A DNA stretch of 64,000 bases from Enterococcus silesiacus (GTDB lineage: Bacteria; Bacillota; Bacilli; Lactobacillales; Enterococcaceae). The position numbers were made by a program, and so were the translations under genes. Positions 18,118 through 25,592 of the stretch are shown in pieces. The stretch lies in NCBI GenBank assembly GCA_001465115.1, contig CP013614.1, positions 3,720,001 through 3,784,000 of the forward strand. The letters run 5' to 3'. Each line of letters opens with the position of its first letter. Positions within the stretch are counted from its first letter, which is position 1. The notes beneath the pieces were generated by a model. It was not told where the DNA came from and made no database searches. It worked only from the letters and a program-made list of their open reading frames with translations.

Positions 18118-18853
18118 GTACTTCTTTTGCCAAATATTCTACTGTATAAAGTGCGGGTACCTGAGATGTAATATCGCTATCCCCAATTCTTTCTGTTGAA
18201 ATATAATAAGGAATATTCACATCTGAAAGGGCGGCAATCGGTGATTTTTCACTATTTGTAATTGAAATGATCGAGCTATCATTTGTAATAAAATGATTCA
18301 GATAATTGATGATCGCTTCATTCTCGCCACTAACGGAAAGAGCAATGACACAAACATTTTTGGCCATACTTTTATTGAAAAAGTTCACAGGATGATTGAT
18401 TGGATCTTCAATGTGAAACGCCATACTGAAAATAGAGGAAAAGTACAATGCTCCATATTCAGCAATAATATTGGATGATCCTGTACCAATAAATAAGACA
18501 AGATCCTTTTCAGATAACAATTTTGCAGCTGCTTGAATTCGTTCTTGGTAAAAAGCTTCTGTAGACCGTTGGATAAAATTAGTAAATGATGTTTCATCTA
18601 CAGCGTGTGTTGTAACAGGTTCCGTCAACGATTTTCGATATAAATTCAATTTGATTTTAAATTCGGAAAAACCTTCACACCCAAACTTTCGGCAAAAACG
18701 CAAAATACTGGCGGTGCTGCTATGGGTTTCTTTGGCTAACTCACGGATGCGCATGTAAACCACTTCATCGATGTGAGAGGCAATATATTTATAAATTTCT
18801 AAATCGATGGGACTTAAATCTGGACTATGATCTAAAAATAACAAGCTGTTCAC
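18092..18853 (-). CDS. MurR/RpiR-family transcriptional regulator
   Basis: A 253-residue regulator with an N-terminal RpiR helix-turn-helix (about 1-77; MRIRELAKETHSSTASILRF) and a C-terminal SIS sugar-phosphate isomerase-like domain (about 105-235; LFIGTGSSNIIAEYGA and ALSVSGENEAIINYL). Such proteins sense phosphosugars and control their catabolic genes. It faces the GH4 phospho-glucosidase gene and may respond to its substrate, although the distance to a PTS leaves this unproven. It lies 17 bases after a GNAT gene on the same strand. Confidence 0.9.
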   Translation of the reverse strand: MNSLLFLDHSPDLSPIDLEIYKYIASHIDEVVYMRIRELAKETHSSTASILRFCRKFGCEGFSEFKIKLNLYRKSLTEPVTTHAVDETSFTNFIQRSTEAFYQERIQAAAKLLSEKDLVLFIGTGSSNIIAEYGALYFSSIFSMAFHIEDPINHPVNFFNKSMAKNVCVIALSVSGENEAIINYLNHFITNDSSIISITNSEKSPIAALSDVNIPYYISTERIGDSDITSQVPALYTVEYLAKEVQKQKQDHS

Positions 18854-18870
18854 TACTTTCTTTGTTAATA

Positions 18871-19398
18871 TTATTTATTCAAATCAATACTATAAACAAA
18901 ATGACGCACAGGCAGACCAGAATAATCTTTGTCGAATTGCTTTATAATCGTCATTCCATTCTTTTCTGCAACTTTTCGAGAAGGAATATTTGTGTCTCGA
19001 ATGATCGAACAAATTTTTTCTGCTTTTAATTTATTTTTTGCATAGGTGAGACATAATTGGCTAGCAGAAATTGCATAGCCTTGGCGCCAATATTTTTTAT
19101 TGACCAAGTAGCCAATTTCTAGCAATGCTTCATTTTCAACATCAGAATAAACAATACCACATTGACCGATAAAAGCCTCACTTTTTTGATCGATGATCGC
19201 CCACAGACCGAAGCCGTATTCTTGATAGCTTTTAAAATTCCAGCTCAACCAATCTTTGACTTTTTCTTCTGAGAAGGCTGATTCATAGGCGTACATCGTT
19301 TCTTCATCTTGTAAAATCAAACATAAATCCTTGAAATCATCGGTTGTGAATTCTCTTAAATAGAGCTGTTCATTTTCGATTATTTTTTTCGGCATCAT
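18871..19398 (-). CDS. RimJ/RimL-type GNAT acetyltransferase
   Basis: A 175-residue protein of the acetyltransferase_3 type. Features are RLxLREFTTDDF-like start ENEQLYLREFTTDDF, GIVYSDVENEALLEIGYLVN and KKYWRQGYAISASQL (acetyl-CoA loop), then IPSRKVAEKNGMTII. The open frame begins at a TTG seven codons further up, but AAGGAAGG is spaced for the ATG at 19398. It is co-oriented with rpiR. The substrate is unknown. Confidence 0.87.
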   Translation of the reverse strand: MMPKKIIENEQLYLREFTTDDFKDLCLILQDEETMYAYESAFSEEKVKDWLSWNFKSYQEYGFGLWAIIDQKSEAFIGQCGIVYSDVENEALLEIGYLVNKKYWRQGYAISASQLCLTYAKNKLKAEKICSIIRDTNIPSRKVAEKNGMTIIKQFDKDYSGLPVRHFVYSIDLNK

Positions 19399-19774
19399 TC
19401 GTTCCTTCCTTTTTATCAAAATCTAATTTCTAATTCATAACATACAATGGCCAAAACTTTCCTTGGACAATTTTTTAAGACTTCTTTTGCATAACTATGC
19501 ACTTGATATCATAAATTAGTGGAGAATGACCTTAGCAAAATTGTCTGTTCGTTATTTAAGTGGTATTGCTGGATCAAGGCTGATAAACCCGTAGTGAACT
19601 CTTGTAGAAACATTATATGATACGTACTTTCAAAGAAAATCTATTTTAATATATTCTATCATAAGTCTTTTTAAAATAGGAAAAACTACTGTTGTTCAAA
19701 ACAAAAGAGAGTATCTCTTTTTAAAATTGTTTTTTTATAACTTAATAGTTAGTAACTTAAAATTAAAAATTCCT
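19399..19774. other. Intergenic region left of the palindromic operator
   Basis: About 375 bp without an open frame of note. A small hairpin AAGAGA/TCTCTT with a T-run (19706-19723) could be a weak terminator. Nothing else is supported. Confidence 0.5.
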
Positions 19775-19813
19775 ACAATTAGGTTGACTTAGTCAACCTA
19801 ATTGTGGTTTAAT
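19775..19813 (+). promoter_or_regulatory. 31-bp perfect palindrome over the promoter of the Pr6Pr gene
   Basis: Bases 19775-19805 form a perfect palindrome centred on T19790 (arms ACAATTAGGTTGACT / AGTCAACCTAATTGT). It contains a -35 TTGACT (19784-19789), 18 bases from a -10 TTTAAT (19808-19813). A dimeric repressor bound there would block RNA polymerase. The regulator is not identified. Confidence 0.75.
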
Positions 19814-19865
19814 ATATGTATTAACATGTTAATGAACACATTTGAAAAAGAAAGAAGGTCAAGAG

Positions 19866-20543
19866 ATGAAACAAAAAATAATAACAATTTCTAGATTTAT
19901 ATTAGCACTCTTAATCACACTAGGACTTCTAGAAAGATTAGGTATTTTTAATGGAGAGATAGACTTAACAATGTTTGTTTATTATACAAATTTGAGCAAT
20001 GTATTAGTGCTGATAGTAAGTGGCTATACTGCATATAAAATGTTACAAGCAATAATCAAAAATGAAAATTTTAGTATGAGTAGTCGCTTAGAGAAACTAC
20101 GAATAGCTACTACTGTCATAATTGTAATAACTGGATTGGTATATCACTTTGTCTTGTACCCACAGTATAGATCTGAAGATCCATATTATAATTGGTTTAC
20201 ATTTTATAATATTATTTCTCATTATGTTGCGCCAATAGCTATGTTTGTAGATTGGTTATTTTTCGATCAAAAGATAAAATTAAATGTAAGTGATCCAATC
20301 AAATGGTTATCAATTCCAATTATTTATATCGGCTATGCACTAATTTACGGATTAGTGGGTCCGATTATCCCTAAAATAGGAACATCTTATGTGTATTTCT
20401 TTTTTGATATTGATAAAAAAGGAATCACAGGAGTTTTTAGCTGGGTTGTCATATTGCTGATTTTCTTTCTAGTATTAAATTATCTTATATATTTTTTAAA
20501 TAACAGTTTGGCTAAAAGACAACAATCAAGTAAGAAGGTATAG
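19866..20543 (+). CDS. Pr6Pr-family membrane protein
   Basis: A 225-residue protein with about six membrane segments. The pattern of an N-terminal TNLSNVLVLIVSGYTA segment, FYNIISHYVAPIAMFVDWLFF and the conserved GxxGPI region fits the Pr6Pr/FAR-17a-like membrane proteins. Their role in bacteria is unknown. An upstream TTG (19842) is in frame, but GAAGG spacing favours the ATG at 19866. A strong palindrome covers the promoter, so expression is probably tightly controlled by an unseen regulator. Confidence 0.75.
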   Translation: MKQKIITISRFILALLITLGLLERLGIFNGEIDLTMFVYYTNLSNVLVLIVSGYTAYKMLQAIIKNENFSMSSRLEKLRIATTVIIVITGLVYHFVLYPQYRSEDPYYNWFTFYNIISHYVAPIAMFVDWLFFDQKIKLNVSDPIKWLSIPIIYIGYALIYGLVGPIIPKIGTSYVYFFFDIDKKGITGVFSWVVILLIFFLVLNYLIYFLNNSLAKRQQSSKKV

Positions 20544-20669
20544 ACATTGTTATTCTTTACAGAAACTGAGATTTTTGAATCAAGTTAGAAACTTAAGCTC
20601 TGATACTTGGATGTCAGAAAGGTTGGGAATCATTTCTTTAAAAACTAGTTAATGAACTCTAAACAACGA

Positions 20670-20726
20670 TAAAAATAGTATTATCATTAGGTTTTTGCAC
20701 ACTAATGATGATACTATTTTTATTTG
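20670..20726 (+). terminator. Terminator between Pr6Pr gene and the tail island
   Basis: AAAAATAGTATTATCATTAG (20671) pairs with the 20 bases from 20702, with one mismatch, then a T-rich tail. Confidence 0.85.
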
Positions 20727-20745
20727 TTTTGGGAGGATAACACAA

Positions 20746-20808
20746 GTGAAATGGGAAGAATTTGAAAGAAGGTTGAAAGTTTATAAGAGAGGATGCAATG
20801 TATACTGA
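20746..20808 (+). CDS. 20-codon leader or truncated gene at the tail island start
   Basis: GTG start with an excellent ribosome site (GGGAGGAT, 8-base gap) opens a 20-residue frame VKWEEFERRLKVYKRGCNVY, then TGA. It is either a leader peptide or the surviving 5' end of a phage gene lost when the island was reduced. The rest of 20544-20870 has no other coding sequence. Confidence 0.35.
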   Translation: MKWEEFERRLKVYKRGCNVY

Positions 20809-20870
20809 TTTCATAAGTTAGTCAGTACAGCTAAAGTCGCCCGTGACTATAAATGAGAGGGGAAGTTTAG

Positions 20871-21074
20871 ATGATGAAGGGTGTTTCTACTTTTTTAGAT
20901 AAGAAAGATCTATCTTTTAAGCAGCAAGATAAGACAATCAAAAATCAGTTAAAAATTATCAAAAAGCTGCAAAAAAGAGTTAAAGAAGAACAACGACGAA
21001 AAAATCAGCTTGCATCTCAATTAAAGCGATCGCTTCAACAGTTAGAAGAAATTAAAAGAGCAACAAAAGACTAA
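20871..21074 (+). CDS. Small coiled-coil protein of the tail island
   Basis: A 67-residue, highly basic and glutamine-rich protein, predicted to be one long helix from about residue 16 (KQQDKTIKNQLKIIKKLQKR). It is not recognised. GAGAGGGG precedes two consecutive ATG codons. It lies 16 bases before the tail tube gene and probably shares its transcript. It could be a remnant, a structural accessory or a regulator. Confidence 0.55.
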   Translation: MMKGVSTFLDKKDLSFKQQDKTIKNQLKIIKKLQKRVKEEQRRKNQLASQLKRSLQQLEEIKRATKD

Positions 21075-21090
21075 AGGAGGAAATGAACAT

Positions 21091-21600
21091 ATGACAGCAT
21101 TAAGTGGAGTAGATGTAGTTTGGCGTTTTCGTTTAGCCGAAGATGAAGGAAATGAACGTGCGTGGGGATTAGCCTACAGTACAGAAAATGGTTACTCAAA
21201 ATCAAAAGAAAGTGAATCGACTGTGACCAAAGATGGCAGCGTAGTGACGCCAGGTGCAACTGAAACAACAGTAACTGCCACAACATTATACAAAATCGGT
21301 TCGACACAAATCGATAAATTAGAAACAGCGATGGATGAAAATAAGCGTGTTCAAATTTGGCGTATCAATACCAAAGAAATTGGTACTGGCAACGATGAAG
21401 GGAAATTCAAAGCTAAATATTTTGAAGGCTATTTTACTTCATTTGAAGAAACTGATTCAGCAGAAAATAAAGTTGAATATTCTTTAGAATGGGCAATCGA
21501 AGGCGCAGGTAAGAATGGTTTTGCGGCATTAGAGCTTGATACTTCTGAAGGCGGCGATTATGCATTTAAAGATACTGTAAAAGTGGAAGCTAAAGCATAA
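21091..21600 (+). CDS. Phage major tail (tube) protein, TP901-1-like
   Basis: A 169-residue tail tube protein of the TP901-1 major tail family, which stacks in hexameric rings around the tape measure. The N-terminal GVDVVWRFRLAEDEGNERAW, the central YKIGSTQIDKLETAMDENKRVQIWRI and KYFEGYFTSFEETDSAENKVEYSLEW match the family. AAAGGAGG precedes the ATG. It is the first structural gene of the tail-only island. No head-tail connector genes precede it, which is abnormal for a prophage. Confidence 0.88.
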   Translation: MTALSGVDVVWRFRLAEDEGNERAWGLAYSTENGYSKSKESESTVTKDGSVVTPGATETTVTATTLYKIGSTQIDKLETAMDENKRVQIWRINTKEIGTGNDEGKFKAKYFEGYFTSFEETDSAENKVEYSLEWAIEGAGKNGFAALELDTSEGGDYAFKDTVKVEAKA

Positions 21601-21623
21601 TCACTTTATTTTATAAAATACTT

Positions 21624-21793
21624 GAGGCCGGGACATAACTCTACGAGTTACATTCCAGCCTCAAGGAATCCGAATAAACGGTGGGAGCAGAAGCAACCCC
21701 TTCGGAAATAAGCTGAAATTCACAAAAATTTGAAGAGCTATTTTCGTGAATTTCCTCTTATTTCTCGGAGTTAAACACTTCTGTCCCAACCTC
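21624..21793. repeat. Intergenic inverted-repeat (MITE-like) element
   Basis: About 170 bp with terminal inverted repeats GAGGCCGGGACATAAC and CTTCTGTCCCAACCTC and a strong inner stem (GAAATAAG..GAAATTCAC against GTGAATTTC..CTTATTTC, 21705-21775). The ends resemble GGGACA-type intergenic repeats scattered in enterococcal and related genomes. It sits between tail tube and chaperone genes and may split their transcription. Confidence 0.7.
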
Positions 21794-21812
21794 ACAATCA
21801 GGAGGAATAAAT

Positions 21813-22154
21813 ATGGAATTAACAATGAACGAAAAAACATTTAACTGCACATTCGGCTACGGCTTCTTAAAAGAAATCAACAAACGTTATTCAGTAGAAC
21901 GCGGGGGTATGCAGTTGAAATTAGGAGTAGGTGCAATTGTTTCGAATCTGCTTTTATCTGATGTCGATACATTATTTGAAGTTTTATTGATTGCGAATAT
22001 GACAGAGAAACCTCGGTTGACGGTCAAATTTTTAGAAGAGTACGTTGAACAAAATGGCACAAAAAATCTGTTCGAAGAAGTGATCGATGAGCTAAAAAAG
22101 TCGGAATATACTGGGATGATGACCAGCAAAATGCTGGAAGAAGCACAAGCGTAA
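21813..22154 (+). CDS. Tail assembly chaperone (short, zero-frame product)
   Basis: A 113-residue protein equivalent to gpG-type chaperones of siphoviruses: MELTMNEKTFNCTFGYGFLKEI, then a helical region ending at TSKMLEEAQA. It coats the tape measure before tube polymerisation. AGGAGG precedes the ATG. The sequence A AAA AAG at 22094-22100, in the zero frame, allows -1 slippage into the next frame to make the longer product. Confidence 0.82.
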   Translation: MELTMNEKTFNCTFGYGFLKEINKRYSVERGGMQLKLGVGAIVSNLLLSDVDTLFEVLLIANMTEKPRLTVKFLEEYVEQNGTKNLFEEVIDELKKSEYTGMMTSKMLEEAQA

Positions 22155-22495
22155 CTAACATAGATTTTGATGAAGTATATGAACATGTCCGTTTAAATTG
22201 TTTACGTTTTTTGCAGATTGAAGATTTTAATGAAATTGCACGACTGACGATTCCGGATTACGAATTACGGATGAAGGCCTATCAATTAAAACAGTTAGAT
22301 CGACAATACGAGATACATCTTCAAGCTTGGGCAACGGTTATGGCAGGACAAACACGCAAGGGCAAACCGATTTTCAGAACCTTTGATAAGTTCTTCGATT
22401 ATCGCAAGGCAGAAGAGAAAATACTTGGTAGACAAAAAAGAACTTCTCCTGATAAAGAGAAACTTCAAAATTGGATCGCCAATTTTAATTCATAG
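21813..22495 (+). CDS. Tail assembly chaperone, long -1 frameshift product
   Basis: After the slippery A AAA AAG (22094-22100) the -1 frame is open without interruption to TAA at 22495. It adds about 131 residues, including the visible MQIEDFNEIARLTIPDY region, KAYQLKQLDRQYEIHLQAWA and KFFDYRKAEEKILG. There is no ribosome site or ATG for the second frame alone; the first candidate is a TTG at 22211. This is the gpG/gpGT arrangement conserved among siphoviruses. The fusion product recruits the tube protein to the tape measure. The frameshift is inferred from the motif, frame and gene position. Confidence 0.8.
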
Positions 22496-22510
22496 GAAAG
22501 GAGGGGGAAA

Positions 22511-24811
22511 ATGGAGAAAAAACAAAATGTAACGACAGTCTTATCAGCTATAGACAATAATTTTTTTAAAACATTAGCTAGTGCTGAGGGGGCACTTAAC
22601 AATACTAAAGGAACATCAGATCGTTTATATGAATCTTTTACTAAATTAGCATCATATAATATCCCTCCTCAGAGTTTCGAGGTATTCAAGCAAAGTGCAC
22701 AAGATGCTTCAACTATGGTGGATAACCTTGGGGAAAAGCTGAAAAAAAGATTTACTCCAGTTATTGAAAAGCCAAATTTGACTGGAATGATAGATGCTGT
22801 TGATAAAACAATTACTGATATCAACAGCAAGCTGAAACTATTTCATATGCCTAGTTTGGGAAAAATGATGAGTGGGGACGACTCTGTTTTTGGGAAAATC
22901 AACGGTAATATAGATAAAGTAACGCAGTCTTTTGGCGGAATGACTCAAAGTTTTGGTGATAAACAGAAACAAATGATTTCAGGTATGTCAAACTGGAAAC
23001 AAAATCTTACTGGATTTACAGAAAATACTAAATATCAAATGAAGTTATTTACGATGGCTATGCGGACAGAAGGCTCTCCTATCGATAAGTTAGGTACAGC
23101 ATTTGATGCGGTTTCTACTAAAGTTTCGTCAGGTTTTTCAAAGATGTATCAAAGCTCTGGAATGATGGGTTCAGCATTTAGGCAAGTTGGTGAAGGATTC
23201 AACGGTGTAAAAGATTATATGAGCGGTCTACCTGAAAGTGCAAGATATCAAATGAAGCTTTTAGGGATGCATATAAGAAGTGAGCATCCAGCTTTGGCTG
23301 AATTAGGAACCAAGTTTTCAGATATGTCTTCTCAAGTAGGTGGAACGATTTCTACTGTTGCTTCTAAATTTGGTATTTTAGGAGGAAAATTCACTGATAC
23401 AATTACAAATTCTAAACTGTTAAAATCTACATTCAGCGGAATAGGAGCAACCTTACAAGGATCTGCTAATGTAGGAACAACGGCTATGACCTCAATGGTT
23501 CAAGGTTTGTCATCTGTTTTTGGATTTGCCTTAAAAGCATTAGGACCAGCGGCTATTTTAGGTGTTGCATTAGCTGGCTTTGGATTACTAGACAGCCAGT
23601 TTGATGGTCAAATAGGCAATATGATAGAAACAGCAACCACAAAAGGCCCAGCTATTATTGCAGGGTTTGTACAAGGAATTATAGAAAAGCTTCCAGAGTT
23701 GATGGAGACAGGTACGCAATTAATAGCTGGTTTGACAGAAGCTATCGCTGTAAATCTACCTGTAATCATGCAAAGTGCAGTTGATCTGATTGGCGCACTA
23801 GTTCAAGGTGTAATTGAAAGCTTACCTACCTTGATTCCAGCAGCACTGATGTTGATTGAATCATTAGCTACTAGTTTATTATCGGCAGCACCACAACTAT
23901 TATTGACAGGATTAGATTTGTTGATTGCATTAGTCGATGGGATTTTAGCGAATAAGGATCAGATTGTTACTACTGTAACAAATATTATTGAAGCATTCAC
24001 CACAAATATCACGAATAAATTACCAGAAATTATTAAAAAAGGTGTTGAGGTTTTAACAAAACTTGCAGAAGGGATCGCCTCTGTATTACCCACTTTGATA
24101 CCAGTCGCTATAGAAGCAATTGCAACTTTAGTAGGAACACTATTAGAGCAGCTACCAACATTAATTGATGCAGCAATAAAAATTGTTGCAACGTTGTGCA
24201 AAGGATTATGGGATAATCTACCAGAAATTTTATCAGCAGCTGGTAAGTTGTTGGGGACTTTTGTTGAAGGGATTATTGGGCTTTTACCAGATATTGCTAG
24301 TGCAGGATTGAGAATGGGTAACGAAATAATCAAAGAACTTACAGGAGTAGATTTATTTGAAATTGGTGGCAATATAATTCAAGGCTTGATTGACGGTATC
24401 GGAGGGATGGCTAAAGCAGCATTAGATGCAGTCAAGAACCTTGGTAAAAGTATTGGAGATGCATTTAAAGGTCTTTTCAAAATCCATTCACCATCTCGCT
24501 GGATGCGAGATGAAATCGGAGCGATGTTACCCGCCGGTCTAGCTATCGGTATCGAAAGAAATGCTCATGTAGTTGACCAACCAATGGATAAATTAGTCTC
24601 TCAAATCATGCTGCCAAGCTTAGATAGTTTAGATCAACAGTTAGAAACGGTCCAAGATGTATCTATCCAATCCAGTAGTAAACAAATGATGGTTCAAACC
24701 AAACAACCTGCAACCTTCAACATCAAGCTCGGTAATCAACAATTCAAAGCCTTTGTTTCCGATATTTCAGAAGCAATGGGACAAGATTCTGCTATTAACT
24801 TAGCATTTTAG
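22511..24811 (+). CDS. Tail tape measure protein
   Basis: A 766-residue protein that sets tail length. The N-terminal half is helical and contains two related units near residues 174 and 243 (KYQMKLFTMAMRTEGSP and RYQMKLLGMHIRSEHPA). A hydrophobic central region (about 320-600) of repeated alpha-helical LPELxxxG/LPTLIPAAL blocks follows. It ends with the conserved motif FKIHSPSRWMRDEIGAMLPA, typical of tape measures. At about 1.5 angstrom per residue the predicted tail is roughly 115 nm. AAAGGAGGGGG precedes the ATG. The size is on the short side for siphophages but within range. Confidence 0.9.
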   Translation: MEKKQNVTTVLSAIDNNFFKTLASAEGALNNTKGTSDRLYESFTKLASYNIPPQSFEVFKQSAQDASTMVDNLGEKLKKRFTPVIEKPNLTGMIDAVDKTITDINSKLKLFHMPSLGKMMSGDDSVFGKINGNIDKVTQSFGGMTQSFGDKQKQMISGMSNWKQNLTGFTENTKYQMKLFTMAMRTEGSPIDKLGTAFDAVSTKVSSGFSKMYQSSGMMGSAFRQVGEGFNGVKDYMSGLPESARYQMKLLGMHIRSEHPALAELGTKFSDMSSQVGGTISTVASKFGILGGKFTDTITNSKLLKSTFSGIGATLQGSANVGTTAMTSMVQGLSSVFGFALKALGPAAILGVALAGFGLLDSQFDGQIGNMIETATTKGPAIIAGFVQGIIEKLPELMETGTQLIAGLTEAIAVNLPVIMQSAVDLIGALVQGVIESLPTLIPAALMLIESLATSLLSAAPQLLLTGLDLLIALVDGILANKDQIVTTVTNIIEAFTTNITNKLPEIIKKGVEVLTKLAEGIASVLPTLIPVAIEAIATLVGTLLEQLPTLIDAAIKIVATLCKGLWDNLPEILSAAGKLLGTFVEGIIGLLPDIASAGLRMGNEIIKELTGVDLFEIGGNIIQGLIDGIGGMAKAALDAVKNLGKSIGDAFKGLFKIHSPSRWMRDEIGAMLPAGLAIGIERNAHVVDQPMDKLVSQIMLPSLDSLDQQLETVQDVSIQSSSKQMMVQTKQPATFNIKLGNQQFKAFVSDISEAMGQDSAINLAF

Positions 24812-24824
24812 AAGGAGGGAAAAC

Positions 24825-25592
24825 ATGTATTATTTTGAAGACACAACTAAAAAAGTCCATAAAGATGATTTGATCCTTCCTTCTTCAGCCATGATGTATG
24901 ATGGTGTTTATCTCGAAAAAATGATCGATGGTTATCGTACTTTAGCGGTAACAGGTAGAGAAATGCTGTCACTTACGGTAGATACACAAGAAACTCAGGT
25001 TGGAAGTATTAAATTAAATCAAAAATTACCCGCTCGAACAATTAAAGTGACCTATCAATTGATTGGAAAAGATGCTAAAGAGGTTCAGAAAAAATACCGT
25101 CAATTGATGCAATTGCTTTATAAAGAGTCGGCTGTTGAAATTCGCTTTAAAGATGAATTGGATTATCATTATCACGGACAATATATGACAACAGATGAAG
25201 TTCGTGGAGATACCAATAGTATCATTGCAAGCTTTGAAATTCTTTGTACCGATCCCAAGAAATATTCGGTGTTACTGAAAACGGACGGACCCATTACAAC
25301 CTATTTACCCTATCAAACGATACCAGAAAAAATCACAGTAACGATTGCCGCGTTTGGTCCTTTAAAGATTACAAACAGCGACCAAACAATTAAAATCACT
25401 AGTTACAATTTAAGCGCAGGCGATCAAGTGGTTTTTGATTTCTTAAAAGGAAAAGTTTTTGTAAATGAACTAGATCAAACTTTTTTACTAGATTTAGAAA
25501 GTGATTTTGAAAATTTTAGTATTAAAGAAGGTCAAACTGTTCAGTGTAATAATGGCAAAATGACCATCTCTTATCGGGAGGTACAACTATGA
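24825..25592 (+). CDS. Distal tail protein (Dit)
   Basis: A 255-residue Dit protein of the siphovirus tail family, forming the hexameric hub joining the tube to the baseplate. The pattern YEDTTKK-like start, LEKMIDGYRTLAVTGREMLS, PARTIKVTYQLIGKDAKEVQKKY split by one residue and FEILCTDPKKYS fits. GAAGGAGGG precedes the ATG. It overlaps the downstream tail-associated lysin gene by ATGA. Confidence 0.88.
   Translation: MYYFEDTTKKVHKDDLILPSSAMMYDGVYLEKMIDGYRTLAVTGREMLSLTVDTQETQVGSIKLNQKLPARTIKVTYQLIGKDAKEVQKKYRQLMQLLYKESAVEIRFKDELDYHYHGQYMTTDEVRGDTNSIIASFEILCTDPKKYSVLLKTDGPITTYLPYQTIPEKITVTIAAFGPLKITNSDQTIKITSYNLSAGDQVVFDFLKGKVFVNELDQTFLLDLESDFENFSIKEGQTVQCNNGKMTISYREVQL

Noticed and set aside
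20544..20870. SOS (LexA) box controlling the tail island
   Set aside because: No sequence close to the Firmicute LexA consensus was found before the tail genes or at the prophage switch.
22211..22495. Separate gene starting at TTG 22211
   Set aside because: No ribosome site, and the -1 frame is continuous with the chaperone through a correct slippery heptamer.
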